Below are positions 26,665 to 36,212 of a DNA stretch of 64,000 nucleotides, piece after piece. Position 1 is the stretch's first letter; each line of letters starts with the position of its first letter. The stretch is from the NCBI RefSeq assembly GCF_023101165.1, contig NZ_CP078076.1, positions 3,410,001 to 3,474,000 of the forward strand, written 5' to 3'. The stretch is from Microbacterium sufflavum (lineage in GTDB: Bacteria; Actinomycetota; Actinomycetes; Actinomycetales; Microbacteriaceae). The translations under genes and the position numbers were made by a program. A model generated the notes under the pieces. That model had not been told where the DNA came from, searched no databases, and saw nothing but the letters and a program-made list of their open reading frames with translations.

Positions 26665-27951
26665 CTACGACTTGATGTACGGCTTGCCGTCGGCGGCAGG
26701 TGCCTTGATCTGCCCGGCGAACCCGGCGACCGCGAGCAGCGTCACCACGTACGGCAGCATCAGCATGAACTCGCCAGGGATCGGCGTCTTCAGGATCGAC
26801 AGCAGGTTCTGCAGGTTCGTCGCGAAGCCGAACAGCAGTGCCGCCAGCGTCGCCCTGATCGGGTCCCAGCGGCCGAAGATCACCGCGGCGAGGGCGATGA
26901 AGCCGAGTCCCGCCGTCATGTCCTTGCCGAACTGCGGCACCGAGACGAGCGTGAAGTACGCACCGCCCATGCCCGCGATCGCACCGGCCAGCAGCACGTT
27001 CCAGAACCGCGTCGGGTTGACCTTGATGCCCACCGTGTCGGCGGCCTGCGGGTGCTCACCGACGGCGCGGAGCCGCAGCCCCCAGCGGGTGCGGTACAGC
27101 CCCCACGCGACGACGGCGACCGTGAGGAACATCAGGTAGCCGATGAACGTCTGGTTGAACAGCACGGGACCGATGATCGGGATGTCGCTGAGCAGCGGGA
27201 TCTCGATCCGCGTGAACCGCACCGGCGTGTTCAGCTCGGCCTCGTTGGGTGCCAGGAGCGCGCCGTACAGGAACCCGGTGAGACCGGTGACGAGCACGTT
27301 CAGCACGACACCGACGATGACCTGCTCGACGAGGTACTTGATCGCGAACGCGGCGAGGACGCTGGCGACCAGCACGCCGCCGACCATCGCGCCGATCAGA
27401 CCCACGAACGGGTTGCCGGTGATGCTCGACAGCAGGGCGGCCGAGAACGCGCCGAGCAGCAGCTGCCCCTCGATGGCGACGTTGACCACACCGGCGCGCT
27501 CGCCGATCACGCCGCCGAGGGCACCGAATACCAGCGGGACCGACAGCGACACCGCGCCGAACAGCAGGCTCGTGACGGGGACGAGGCCGCCCGCGGACGC
27601 CCACACCAGGAACCCGAACACCGCGAACACACCGTAGGCAGCGACCAGCCAGAGCGAGGTCGGACGATACACCCATGCCCTCAGGAACGAGGCGACCGTG
27701 ATCACGACCAGCACGGCGAACACGAACCAGAAGGTCGACGAGGTGGGCAGGGCCACGTCGGGCAGTGCGAACGCCGACGACTGGTCGGAGAGCCGGAAGG
27801 TGCTGGTGCCGCTACGGGGTACCGCGAGGAACAGCAGCGCGAGCAGCACGGTCAGCACGGCGAGCACGATGGGCGCCTTGAGGTGGCGCTCCTTCACGGT
27901 CGCGAGCTGGACGGTGCCGTCTGCGGCCTCGGTCTGTGCGAGCGACATCAT
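26665..27951 (-). CDS. Nucleoside ABC transporter permease, second subunit
   Basis: A 428-residue membrane protein with about ten helices, of the branched-chain/BMP permease class (BPD_transp_2). The typical loop GERAGVVNVAIEGQLLLGAFSA and GLRLRAVGEHPQAADTVGI are present. ATG at 27951 overlaps the stop of the first permease (ATGA); ATG at 27948 is an alternative. It pairs with the other permease and the double ATPase to import nucleosides, judging from the enzymes downstream. Confidence 0.9.
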   Translation of the reverse strand: MMSLAQTEAADGTVQLATVKERHLKAPIVLAVLTVLLALLFLAVPRSGTSTFRLSDQSSAFALPDVALPTSSTFWFVFAVLVVITVASFLRAWVYRPTSLWLVAAYGVFAVFGFLVWASAGGLVPVTSLLFGAVSLSVPLVFGALGGVIGERAGVVNVAIEGQLLLGAFSAALLSSITGNPFVGLIGAMVGGVLVASVLAAFAIKYLVEQVIVGVVLNVLVTGLTGFLYGALLAPNEAELNTPVRFTRIEIPLLSDIPIIGPVLFNQTFIGYLMFLTVAVVAWGLYRTRWGLRLRAVGEHPQAADTVGIKVNPTRFWNVLLAGAIAGMGGAYFTLVSVPQFGKDMTAGLGFIALAAVIFGRWDPIRATLAALLFGFATNLQNLLSILKTPIPGEFMLMLPYVVTLLAVAGFAGQIKAPAADGKPYIKS

Positions 27952-29267
27952 GCCGTCACCGCCTTCTTCGCGGCCTTGGCTCTCGCCTTGGCGGCCTTCT
28001 CCGCGTCGGACTTGGGCAGGAAGAACACGGTGCGCAGCAGCGGAGGCGCGGCGATGAACAGCACCACGAGCGACTGCACGACCAGCACGATGTCGACCGG
28101 GATGTCCTGCGCCTGCATCGAGAACGATCCGGCCTTGAGCGCGCCGAACAGGATGCCGGCGGCGAACGTGCCCCACGCGCGGCTGCGGCCGAGGAGAGCG
28201 ACGGTGATCGCGTCGAAGCCGATGCCCGCGTCGATGGTCTCGGTGACGCCGGTGGTCACGGCGCCCTGCAGCTGGTTCATCCCCGCGAGTCCGGCGAGGC
28301 CTCCCGCGAAGAGCATCGCGTAGACGTAGATGCGCTGCACGCTGATGCCGGCGGCGCGGGCGGCGTGCGGGTTCTCGCCCACGGCGCGCATGCGCAGGCC
28401 GAGGGAGGAACGCTCGAGGAGCCACCAGACGAACAGTGTCGCGATGATCACGATCACGAAGCCCACGTCCAGCAGCGGGAACTGCGGGCCCAGCAGCGTC
28501 GGGAACTGCGCCGACTCGGGTGTCGGCGAGCCGAGCGCCTGGTTCGTGCCCGGCTTCTGCAGCAGGCCGGGCGTCCGGATCATCCACAGCAGCAGGTAGT
28601 ACGCGATGTAGTTGAGCATGATCGTGAGGATCACCTCGTGCGCACCCGTGCGGGCCTTGATGAGACCGGCGATCGCACCCCACAGCGCCCCGCCCGCGAT
28701 GCCGGCGAGGAGCGTGACGGGCAGGTGCAGCCACAGCGGCAGGTCGAGGGAGAAGGTCAGCAGCGCCGCGACCGCGACACCGATGAGCATCTGGCCGCGC
28801 GCACCGATGTTGAACAGACCGACGCGGAACGCGAGCGCCACACCGAGACCGGCCGCGATGAGCGGCGCGGCGAACCCGAGCGTGTTCGTCAGCGGACGGA
28901 TCTGCGCGGCGAAGTCGGCTCCGCGGGCGTTGAAGATCGCGCCGCGGAAGAGCGCCTCGTAGCCGTTGTAGACGGCGTTCCAGGCCGCCGCCAACGTGTC
29001 GGTCGGACGGGCGAAGAAGTACCCGGACGCCTCCTGCACGTCTTCGTTCGTGAAGGCGATGAGGATGCCGCCCACGATGAGCGCGAGCACGATCGCCAGG
29101 ATCGTGGTGACGGCGCTCCCCCGCAGGATCTCCTTCAGGACGACGTTCGCGCGGGGAGGCGGCGGGACGTCGGAGGGGTCGCGCGGCACGGTGCCGGTGC
29201 TCGTGGCGAGCTGTTCGGGTGGGAGCCCCTTGGTCGCGTCCCCTGCGCCTGGTGTCGCTCCGCTCAC
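27948..29267 (-). CDS. Nucleoside ABC transporter permease, first subunit
   Basis: A 439-residue permease with a hydrophilic N-terminus (about 45 residues) and about eight to nine helices. Family landmarks are FRVGLFNIGARGQMLIG, GAHEVILTIMLNYIAYYLL and GLRMRAVGENPHAARAAGI. A Lys/Ala-rich tail (AEKAAKARAKAAKKA) ends the protein. The GTG start overlaps the ATPase stop codon. Confidence 0.9.
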   Translation of the reverse strand: MSGATPGAGDATKGLPPEQLATSTGTVPRDPSDVPPPPRANVVLKEILRGSAVTTILAIVLALIVGGILIAFTNEDVQEASGYFFARPTDTLAAAWNAVYNGYEALFRGAIFNARGADFAAQIRPLTNTLGFAAPLIAAGLGVALAFRVGLFNIGARGQMLIGVAVAALLTFSLDLPLWLHLPVTLLAGIAGGALWGAIAGLIKARTGAHEVILTIMLNYIAYYLLLWMIRTPGLLQKPGTNQALGSPTPESAQFPTLLGPQFPLLDVGFVIVIIATLFVWWLLERSSLGLRMRAVGENPHAARAAGISVQRIYVYAMLFAGGLAGLAGMNQLQGAVTTGVTETIDAGIGFDAITVALLGRSRAWGTFAAGILFGALKAGSFSMQAQDIPVDIVLVVQSLVVLFIAAPPLLRTVFFLPKSDAEKAAKARAKAAKKAVTA

Positions 29268-30778
29268 GCGGCCACCTCTCCTTCGGCCGCACCGGCCATC
29301 ATGAGTCCGAGTGTCTCCCGGGGCGTGTCACCCGGGACGATGCCGACGATCGTGCCGCGGTACATGACCGCGATCCGGTCCGCGAGAGCTGCGACCTCGT
29401 CCAGCTCCGTGGAGACCACGACGACGGGGATCCCGGCGTCGCGCGTCTCGATGATCCGCTTGTGGATGAACTCGATCGAGCCGACGTCGACGCCGCGAGT
29501 GGGCTGCGCCGCCACGAGCAGGCGCAGGTCGCGGCTCATCTCCCGGGCGATGACCACCTTCTGCTGGTTTCCACCCGACAGCGTGCCCGCCGGGGTGTGG
29601 GGCCCCTGCGCGCGGATGTCGTACTCCTTGATGCGCTCGCGCGCGAACTCCTCGAGCACGGCGCGCTTGAGCGTGCCGGCGCGACTGAACGCCGGGTCGT
29701 CCGAGCGGTCGAGCACCAGGTTCTCGGCGACCGAGAACCCGCCGACCAAGCCGTCCTCCGTGCGGTCCTCCGGGACGAACCCGACACCCGCGTCGAGGAT
29801 GGCGCGCACGCTTTTGCCGACCAGCTCCTTGCCGTCGAGCACGATGCTGCCCTCGACGCGCGCCGCGAGACCGACGATGGCCTCCACGAGCTCGGTCTGG
29901 CCGTTGCCCTGCACGCCGGCGATCGCGAGCACCTCGCCCGGTCGCACGGTGAAGTCGACGCCGTCCACGACGATCGCGCCGCCCGGGGTGAGCACCCGCA
30001 GTCCGGACACCGCCAGCCCGCCCTCGCCGAGTCGCGGCGCCTCCTTGTGCACCGTCAGCTCGACCGCGCGGCCGACCATGAGCGAGGCGAGCTCCGCGTT
30101 CGACGCAGTCGGCGACGCCTCCCCCACGATCCGGCCGAGGCGGACGATCGTGATGGTGTCGGCGACCTCCCGCACCTCGCGGAGCTTGTGGGTGATGAAC
30201 ACGATCGCGGTGCCCTCGTCGCGCAGCTGCCGCATGATGCCCATGAGCTCATCAGTCTCCTGGGGGGTCAGCACCGCGGTGGGCTCGTCGAACACGAGCA
30301 CCTTCGCGTCGCGCGAGAGCGCCTTGATGATCTCGACCCGCTGCTGCACGCCGACGGGCAGGTCGCCCACGATCGCGTCGGGGTCGATGTCGAAGCCGAA
30401 GCGCGCGGCGACGTCCCGCACGTGCTGGCGGGCCTTCGCGATGTCGAGGGTGCCGAGCGCCTTGGTCTGCTCGTGGCCGAGCATCACGTTCTCGGCGACC
30501 GTGAACACCGGTACGAGCATGAAGTGCTGGTGCACCATGCCGATCCCCGCAGCCATCGCGTCACCCGGGCCGCGGAAGTGCTGCACCTCGTCGTCGAGGA
30601 GGATCTCTCCCTCATCGGCCTGGTACAGGCCATAGAGGACGTTCATGAGGGTGGACTTCCCCGCGCCGTTCTCCCCGAGGAGGGCATGGATCTGCCCCGG
30701 TTCGACCACCAGATCGATGTGGTCGTTGGCCACGAGGCTGCCGAATCGCTTGGTGATGCCGCGAAGTTCGAGCTTCAT
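29264..30778 (-). CDS. Nucleoside ABC transporter ATPase, two tandem domains
   Basis: A 504-residue RbsA-like double ATPase. The first domain has Walker A LLGENGAGKSTLMNVL, signature PVGVQQRVEIIKAL and Walker B KVLVFDEPTAVL. The second has IAGVQGNGQTELVEAI in place of a normal Walker A, signature TLSGGNQQKVVIAREM and RLLVAAQPTRGVDVG. The degenerate second P-loop is usual in this family. It powers the two permeases downstream. A stem-loop lies in the 106 bases between it and the lipoprotein gene. Confidence 0.92.
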   Translation of the reverse strand: MKLELRGITKRFGSLVANDHIDLVVEPGQIHALLGENGAGKSTLMNVLYGLYQADEGEILLDDEVQHFRGPGDAMAAGIGMVHQHFMLVPVFTVAENVMLGHEQTKALGTLDIAKARQHVRDVAARFGFDIDPDAIVGDLPVGVQQRVEIIKALSRDAKVLVFDEPTAVLTPQETDELMGIMRQLRDEGTAIVFITHKLREVREVADTITIVRLGRIVGEASPTASNAELASLMVGRAVELTVHKEAPRLGEGGLAVSGLRVLTPGGAIVVDGVDFTVRPGEVLAIAGVQGNGQTELVEAIVGLAARVEGSIVLDGKELVGKSVRAILDAGVGFVPEDRTEDGLVGGFSVAENLVLDRSDDPAFSRAGTLKRAVLEEFARERIKEYDIRAQGPHTPAGTLSGGNQQKVVIAREMSRDLRLLVAAQPTRGVDVGSIEFIHKRIIETRDAGIPVVVVSTELDEVAALADRIAVMYRGTIVGIVPGDTPRETLGLMMAGAAEGEVAA

Positions 30779-30830
30779 ATCTGCACCTTATCCAGAAGTG
30801 TCATTCAGGAGAATCGTCGTCCGTCCACGG

Positions 30831-30869
30831 CACGGGGCGAGTGGCAGCCTGCTCACCACTCGCCCCGTG
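30831..30869 (-). terminator. Hairpin between BMP lipoprotein and ATPase genes
   Basis: Arms CACGGGGCGAGTGG (30831-30844) and CCACTCGCCCCGTG (30856-30869) pair over 14 bases with an 11-base loop. No T-run follows on the minus strand, so partial termination or mRNA 3'-end protection is more likely than a full stop. Confidence 0.6.
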
Positions 30870-30884
30870 TCGGACCGTTTCAGA

Positions 30885-31997
30885 TCACGGCGAGTTCTTC
30901 GACTCCACCGTGATGTCGCCGGAGATGATCTGCTCCTGCAGCGTCTTCAGCTCGTCCATCAGGCCCTCGGGCAGCTGGGACTCGAAGTCGCCGAAGCCGG
31001 ACAGCTTGACGCCCTCGTTCTCGAGCGTCCCGACGTAGGGCTCCGGGTCGAAGTCGCCCTTGGCGGCCGCGATCGTCGCGTCGTGCACAGCCACGTCGAT
31101 GGCCTTCATGATCGACACGAGCGTCATGCCGGCAACACTCGGGTCGGCAACCGCGAGGTCGCTGTCCACGCCGAGCATCAGGGTGTCCTTGCCGCTGTCG
31201 GTGATGGCCGCCGCGGCGCTCTGGTAGACGGGGCCACCGACCGGGAGGATCACGTCGACGCCCTGGTCGAGCACGCCCTGAGCGGTCTGCTTGGCGGTGT
31301 CGTTCGCGTCGAAGCCACCCGTGAAGGAGCCCTCCTGCGTCGCCGCATCCCATCCGAAGACCTGGACCGAAGCCGACTTGTCCTCGTTGTACTTCTCGAC
31401 ACCGAGCTGGTAGCCGTCCATGAACACGGCGACCGACGGGATCTGCATGCCGCCGAAGGTGCCGACCTTGTTCACACCGCTCTGCGCCGACCACGCCGCG
31501 GCCGCGTAGCCGCCGAGGTAGGCGGCCTGAGCCGTGTCGAACACGAGGGGCTTGATGTTGGGCGCGTCGACCTCGCCGTCGAAGTCGTTGTCGGCCCAGT
31601 CATCGATGATCGCGTAGTCGATCTCGGGGTTCGCGAGCGCCGACTCGACCGTGGCGGCCGACAGCTTGAAGCCGACCGAGACGATGAGCGAGCAGCCCTC
31701 GGACACCGCGGTCTCGAGGTTCGGCGCGTAGTCGTTGTCGTTCGCCGACTCGAACTCGAGCGGCTTGATGTCGAGCTCCTCGGCGGCGCTGTCCATGCCC
31801 TCCTTGGCCGACTGGTTGAACGACTTGTCGTTCCAGCCGCCCGCGTCGGAGATCAGGCAGGGCAGGAAGTCGGAGTCGGCCGGCTTGTCCGATCCCCCGG
31901 CCTCGTCGGTCGGTGCCTGGCCGCAACCGGCGAGCGCGAAGATGACGCCCGCGGCGACGGTCGCGCCGAGAAGCTTCTTGGTGGTGGAGATGGTCAA
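30885..31997 (-). CDS. BMP-family lipoprotein, nucleoside-binding subunit of ABC importer
   Basis: A 370-residue lipoprotein. The signal peptide ends in the lipobox ALAGC, with Cys25 as the lipidated residue. The mature protein is Bmp/Med family: CLISDAGGWNDKSFNQSAKEG, LIVSVGFKLSAATV, VGTFGGMQIPSV, DVILPVGGPVYQSAAAAI. It would capture nucleosides outside the membrane for the permeases. The start is TTG: AGGGAGG lies six bases upstream, while the nearer ATG opens a frame of two codons that stops at once. Gene order and product suggest that it is the first and most expressed gene of the import operon. Confidence 0.88.
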   Translation of the reverse strand: MTISTTKKLLGATVAAGVIFALAGCGQAPTDEAGGSDKPADSDFLPCLISDAGGWNDKSFNQSAKEGMDSAAEELDIKPLEFESANDNDYAPNLETAVSEGCSLIVSVGFKLSAATVESALANPEIDYAIIDDWADNDFDGEVDAPNIKPLVFDTAQAAYLGGYAAAAWSAQSGVNKVGTFGGMQIPSVAVFMDGYQLGVEKYNEDKSASVQVFGWDAATQEGSFTGGFDANDTAKQTAQGVLDQGVDVILPVGGPVYQSAAAAITDSGKDTLMLGVDSDLAVADPSVAGMTLVSIMKAIDVAVHDATIAAAKGDFDPEPYVGTLENEGVKLSGFGDFESQLPEGLMDELKTLQEQIISGDITVESKNSP

Positions 31998-32124
31998 CTC
32001 ATGCCTCCCTCAACGGAACCGCGACCATCGCGGATCGATCAAAGTTACCTAGTGTTTCAGCCTTCGTGCACGCACGTCGCCCCCGGCGCTGGCGAAAGGT
32101 TACAAAGCTGAAATCAACCCACCC

Positions 32125-32148
32125 GATGAGCACCGATCACTGCTCATC
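32125..32148 (-). terminator. Hairpin at the end of the guanylyltransferase gene
   Basis: Arms GATGAGCA (32125-32132) and TGCTCATC (32141-32148) pair over eight bases and include part of the stop codon. It lacks a T-run but ends the upstream unit just before the promoter region of the BMP gene. Confidence 0.45.
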
Positions 32149-33262
32149 AGAGCACGTCGCCCTGTCCGTTCAGCTTCAGCGACTCCACGACGCCCTTCAC
32201 GCGCTGCGCGTTCTCCACCGTCGTGACGAGAAGCGCGTCGGGGGTGTCGACCACGACGATGTCCTTGACGCCGACGAGGCTGATGACGCGGGAGGTCTGG
32301 CTGACGAGGATGCCGCTGGCGGCATCCGTGAGCACCCGCGCCCGCGGCCCGAGAACGGCGAGGTCGTTCTTCCTGCCGTTGGTGATGAGCTTGGTGAGCG
32401 ACGCGAAGTCGCCGACATCGTCCCAGTCGAAGTGCCCGGGGACGACGGCGAGGCGACCACGACGCGCGGCGGGCTCGGCGACCGCGTAGTCGATCGCCGT
32501 CTTCTTGAGGCGCGGCCAGATGCGGTCGACGACGGGGCCCCGTCGCTCGCGATCGTCCCACGCCTCGGCCAGTTCGAGCAGCCCGGCGTGCAGCTCCGGC
32601 TCGTTCGCGGCGAGCTCGTCGAGCAGGACGCTCGCCTTGGCGATGAACATGCCCGCGTTCCACAGGTAGCCCCGGTCGGCGAGGTACGCCTTGGCCGTCT
32701 CCAGGTCGGGCTTCTCCACGAAGCTCTCGACGAGCGCGGCCTCACGGGCACGCTCGACGACGAGCTCGGAGCCCTTCTTGATGTATCCGAAGCCGACCGC
32801 GGGCTCCGTGGGGGCGATGCCGATCGTGCAGATGTACCCCTCGCGAGCGACCTCGACCGCGTCTCGCACCGCGAACTCGAACACGCGCGTGCCGCGGATG
32901 ACGTGATCGGCGCTGAACGAGCCGATGATCACATCGGGGTCGCGCCGGTGCAGCACGGCGGCGGCCAGTCCGATCGCCGCGGCGGACTCGCGCGGCTCCG
33001 ACTCCAGGAACACGTTCAGATCGGCGATGCCGGGCAGCTCGGCCTCCACCGCCGCCCGGTGCGCCCGTCCCGTGACCACCGCGATCCGATCGGGTCCGGC
33101 GAGGGGCTCGAGGCGGTCCCACGTGTCGCGCAGCAGCGAGTGGCCGGAGCCGGTCAGGTCGTGCAGGAACTTCGGCGCATCCGCCCGGGAGAGCGGCCAC
33201 AGCCTGCTGCCGATGCCTCCGGCCGGGATCACCGCGTAGAAGTCCTCGATGGGTTCGCTCAC
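32147..33262 (-). CDS. manC: Mannose-1-phosphate guanylyltransferase
   Basis: A 371-residue nucleotidyltransferase that makes GDP-mannose from mannose-1-phosphate and GTP for cell-surface glycans. The N-terminal activation loop is VIPAGGIGSRLWPLSRADAPK. The catalytic region includes IGSFSADHVI, GFGYIKKG, and VESFVEKPDLETA followed by NAGMFIAKASVLLDEL. No isomerase domain is fused. The GTG start is supported by a TACGCT box six bases upstream, so the mRNA is probably leaderless. Single gene, divergent from sdh. Confidence 0.92.
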   Translation of the reverse strand: MSEPIEDFYAVIPAGGIGSRLWPLSRADAPKFLHDLTGSGHSLLRDTWDRLEPLAGPDRIAVVTGRAHRAAVEAELPGIADLNVFLESEPRESAAAIGLAAAVLHRRDPDVIIGSFSADHVIRGTRVFEFAVRDAVEVAREGYICTIGIAPTEPAVGFGYIKKGSELVVERAREAALVESFVEKPDLETAKAYLADRGYLWNAGMFIAKASVLLDELAANEPELHAGLLELAEAWDDRERRGPVVDRIWPRLKKTAIDYAVAEPAARRGRLAVVPGHFDWDDVGDFASLTKLITNGRKNDLAVLGPRARVLTDAASGILVSQTSRVISLVGVKDIVVVDTPDALLVTTVENAQRVKGVVESLKLNGQGDVL

Positions 33263-33268
33263 CCGGCC

Positions 33269-33274
33269 AGCGTA
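33269..33274 (-). promoter_or_regulatory. -10 box of leaderless guanylyltransferase promoter
   Basis: TACGCT on the minus strand, six bases before the GTG at 33262. It fixes this GTG as the start. Confidence 0.55.
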
Positions 33275-33390
33275 CCCAGCCGGCCCGCTCGGTCCCCATG
33301 AGCCGCTCCGCGGCGACGCGGTCCCGACCGGATCCGGGCGGCGCCCGCTGGTTAGGGTCCCCTTCGTCGCCCACGGCCTTCTCACAGGAA

Positions 33391-33396
33391 TAGGAT
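33391..33396 (+). promoter_or_regulatory. Candidate -10 box of the sdhCDAB operon
   Basis: TAGGAT in the 227-base divergent region, giving an untranslated leader of about 85 bases before sdhC. No clear -35 box or operator repeat was seen in the rest of this region. Confidence 0.45.
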
Positions 33397-33489
33397 GGAG
33401 GGCGATCGGGCGTGCCTGCCCCTCCCCAGCACTTCGAGGGGTCGAGACGGCGCACGCGACCGAGTCACATCGATCCAGGGAGGACGACC

Positions 33490-33924
33490 GTGTCCACAAG
33501 CGCTCGCTTGACACCGTCGATTTCGGAAACCACGTCCAAGACCCCCCGCGGCACCCTCTACCGGGGTCGCGAAGGCATGTGGTCGTGGGTGCTTCACCGC
33601 ATCACCGGAGTCGCCATCTTCTTCTTCCTGTTGGTGCACGTGCTCGACACGGCGCTCATCAGGGTGTCGCCGGAGGCGTACGACGCGGTCATCGGCACGT
33701 ACAAGAACCCGGTCATGGCGCTCGGCGAGGTCGTGCTCGTGGCCGGCATCGTGTTCCACGCCATGAACGGTCTGCGCATCATCGCCGTGGACTTCTGGTC
33801 GAAGGGCGCCAAGTACCAGCGCCAGCTCTTCTGGGGCGTTCTGCTCGTCTGGGGCATCATCATGGCCGGCTTCGTGCCCCGCCACCTGATGCTCGCATTC
33901 GCCGGCTTCGGAGGAGGACACTGA
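33490..33924 (+). CDS. sdhC: Succinate dehydrogenase cytochrome b556 subunit
   Basis: A 144-residue membrane anchor of complex II with three helices. The family motif WSWVLHRITGVAIFFFLLVHVLD carries a haem-ligand candidate His, and AGIVFHAMNGLRIIAVDF gives the quinone/haem-side His. GTG at 33490 is chosen because GGGAGGA lies six to seven bases upstream and the protein then has normal length. It forms the haem- and quinone-binding membrane part with SdhD. Confidence 0.92.
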   Translation: MSTSARLTPSISETTSKTPRGTLYRGREGMWSWVLHRITGVAIFFFLLVHVLDTALIRVSPEAYDAVIGTYKNPVMALGEVVLVAGIVFHAMNGLRIIAVDFWSKGAKYQRQLFWGVLLVWGIIMAGFVPRHLMLAFAGFGGGH

Positions 33925-34364
33925 TGAGCGCTCAGACCGCCGTCGCCCCCGCCCGCCGTCAGCGCGGGGTGAACCTGGAGAAGTGGGGCTGGGTCTTCAT
34001 GCGCGTGTCGGGCGTCGTGCTCGTCGTGCTGATCTTCGGCCACCTCTTCGTCAACCTCATGCTCGGCGAGGGCATCCACGCCCTCGACTTCGCGTTCATC
34101 GCCGGCAAGTTCGCCACGCCGTTCTGGCAGTGGTGGGACGTGCTGATGCTGTGGCTCGCGCTCATCCACGGCGCCAACGGCATGCGCACGATCGTGAACG
34201 ACTACGTGACCAACGCCACCGCCCGCAAGGCACTCGTGTGGGCACTCGGGCTGGCCGCCGGCCTGCTCATCATCCTCGGCACGCTGGTCGTCTTCACGTT
34301 CGACCCCTGCCTGGGTGTGACCGAGTCCAGCACGCTGTGGGAGACCTGCCAGGCGCAGGGCTAG
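33924..34364 (+). CDS. sdhD: Succinate dehydrogenase hydrophobic membrane anchor
   Basis: A 146-residue three-helix subunit. [27 protein letters not shown] and [18 protein letters not shown] carry the conserved histidines and Arg. The ATG shares one base with the sdhC stop. The C-terminus after the last helix contains two cysteines ([15 protein letters not shown]) that could form a disulfide outside the membrane. Confidence 0.9.
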   Translation: MSAQTAVAPARRQRGVNLEKWGWVFMRVSGVVLVVLIFGHLFVNLMLGEGIHALDFAFIAGKFATPFWQWWDVLMLWLALIHGANGMRTIVNDYVTNATARKALVWALGLAAGLLIILGTLVVFTFDPCLGVTESSTLWETCQAQG

Positions 34365-34383
34365 AAGAAGAGGCATACGAGAA

Positions 34384-36210
34384 GTGACTACCCAGACCCA
34401 GGATTCCGTCGTCCGTGACGGCGTGCACTACCACCAGTTCGACATCGTCATCGTGGGCGCCGGCGGCGCCGGGATGCGGGCGGCCATCGAGGCGGGCCCC
34501 GGCGCGAAGACGGCCGTGATCTCGAAGCTGTACCCGACGCGCTCGCACACCGGTGCCGCGCAGGGCGGCATGGCGGCGGCGCTCGCGAACGTCGAGGAGG
34601 ACTCCTGGGAGTGGCACACCTTCGACACGGTCAAGGGCGGCGACTACCTCGTCGACCAGGACGCGGCGGAGATCCTCGCGAAGGAAGCCATCGACGCGGT
34701 CATCGACCTCGAGAACATGGGCCTTCCCTTCAACCGCACGCCCGAGGGCAAGATCGACCAGCGTCGCTTCGGCGGTCACACCGCCGAGCACGGCAAGACC
34801 CCGGTCCGCCGCGCCTGCTACGCCGCCGACCGCACCGGTCACATGATCCTGCAGACGCTGTTCCAGAACTGCGTCAAGCTCGGCATCAACTTCTTCAACG
34901 AGTTCTATGTGCTCGACCTCATCACCGTGAAGGACGAGGCGGGCAAGACCCAGATCGCCGGCGTCGTCGCCTACGACCTCGCCACGGGTGAGCTGCACGT
35001 CTTCCAGTCCAAGGCCGTCATCTTCGCGACCGGCGGCTTCGGGAAGATCTTCAAGACCACGTCGAACGCGCACACGCTCACGGGCGACGGCGTCGGCATC
35101 GTCTGGCGCAAGGGCCTCCCGCTGGAGGACCTCGAGTTCTTCCAGTTCCACCCGACCGGACTCGCCGGACTCGGCATCCTCCTCACCGAGGGTGCCCGCG
35201 GTGAGGGCGCGATCCTCCGCAACGCCTCGGGCGAACGGTTCATGGAGCGATACGCCCCCACCATCAAGGACCTCGCGCCGCGTGACATCGTCGCGCGCTG
35301 CATGGTGCAGGAGGTCGCGGAGGGCCGCGGCGCCGGACCGCACAAGGACTACGTGCTGCTCGACTGCACGCACCTGGGTGCCGAGGTGCTCGAGACCAAG
35401 CTCCCCGACATCACCGAGTTCGCGCGCACGTACCTGGGCGTCGACCCGGTCGTGGAGCCCGTCCCCGTGATGCCGACCGCGCACTACGCCATGGGCGGCA
35501 TCCCCACCAACAACAACGGCGAGGTGCTGGCCGACAACGACACCGTGGTGCCCGGCCTGTACGCCGCCGGCGAGTGCGCGTGCGTCTCGGTGCACGGCGC
35601 CAACCGCCTCGGCACCAACTCGCTGCTCGACATCAACGTCTTCGGCAAGCGAAGCGGCCGCAACGCCGTGGAGTACGTCAAGACCGCCGAGTTCGTTCCG
35701 CTCCCCGAGAACCCCGCCGCGTTCGTCTCCGGCATGCTCGAGGACCTGCGCAACAACCAGGGCACCGAGCGCATCGCCGTGCTGCGCAAGACGCTGCAGG
35801 ACGAGATGGACAAGGGCGCGCAGGTGTTCCGCACGCACGAGTCGCTGCAGCACGTGCTGGGCGTGATCGCCGAGCTGCGCGAGCGCTACAAGAACGTGCA
35901 CGTCGACGACAAGGGCCACCGGTTCAACACCGACCTGCTCGAGGCCGTGGAGCTGGGCTTCCTGCTCGACATCGCCGAGGTCGTCGTCTACGCGGCGCAG
36001 AACCGCGAGGAGAGCCGCGGCGGTCACATGCGCGACGACTTCCCGAAGCGCGACGACGAGAACTACATGAAGCACACCATGGCCTACCTGACGGGCGACC
36101 CGCACTCGTCGGACCCCAGCGACCACATCAAGCTCGACTGGAAGCCCGTCGTGTTCACCAAGAACGACAAGGGCGAGTTGAACTACCCGCCGATGGAGAG
36201 GAAGTACTGA
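34384..36210 (+). CDS. sdhA: Succinate dehydrogenase flavoprotein subunit
   Basis: A 608-residue catalytic subunit that oxidises succinate to fumarate. The FAD motif is [14 protein letters not shown], and covalent FAD attachment is expected at the His of [16 protein letters not shown]. Active-site stretches are [37 protein letters not shown] and [12 protein letters not shown]. Start GTG lies 19 bases after sdhD. Length is normal for the family. Confidence 0.96.
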   Translation: MTTQTQDSVVRDGVHYHQFDIVIVGAGGAGMRAAIEAGPGAKTAVISKLYPTRSHTGAAQGGMAAALANVEEDSWEWHTFDTVKGGDYLVDQDAAEILAKEAIDAVIDLENMGLPFNRTPEGKIDQRRFGGHTAEHGKTPVRRACYAADRTGHMILQTLFQNCVKLGINFFNEFYVLDLITVKDEAGKTQIAGVVAYDLATGELHVFQSKAVIFATGGFGKIFKTTSNAHTLTGDGVGIVWRKGLPLEDLEFFQFHPTGLAGLGILLTEGARGEGAILRNASGERFMERYAPTIKDLAPRDIVARCMVQEVAEGRGAGPHKDYVLLDCTHLGAEVLETKLPDITEFARTYLGVDPVVEPVPVMPTAHYAMGGIPTNNNGEVLADNDTVVPGLYAAGECACVSVHGANRLGTNSLLDINVFGKRSGRNAVEYVKTAEFVPLPENPAAFVSGMLEDLRNNQGTERIAVLRKTLQDEMDKGAQVFRTHESLQHVLGVIAELRERYKNVHVDDKGHRFNTDLLEAVELGFLLDIAEVVVYAAQNREESRGGHMRDDFPKRDDENYMKHTMAYLTGDPHSSDPSDHIKLDWKPVVFTKNDKGELNYPPMERKY

Positions 36211-36212
36211 CC

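Noticed and set aside
31998..32146. Purine riboswitch upstream of the nucleoside importer
   Set aside because: No three-way junction with conserved loops could be recognised, only a short hairpin at the end of manC and a possible promoter.
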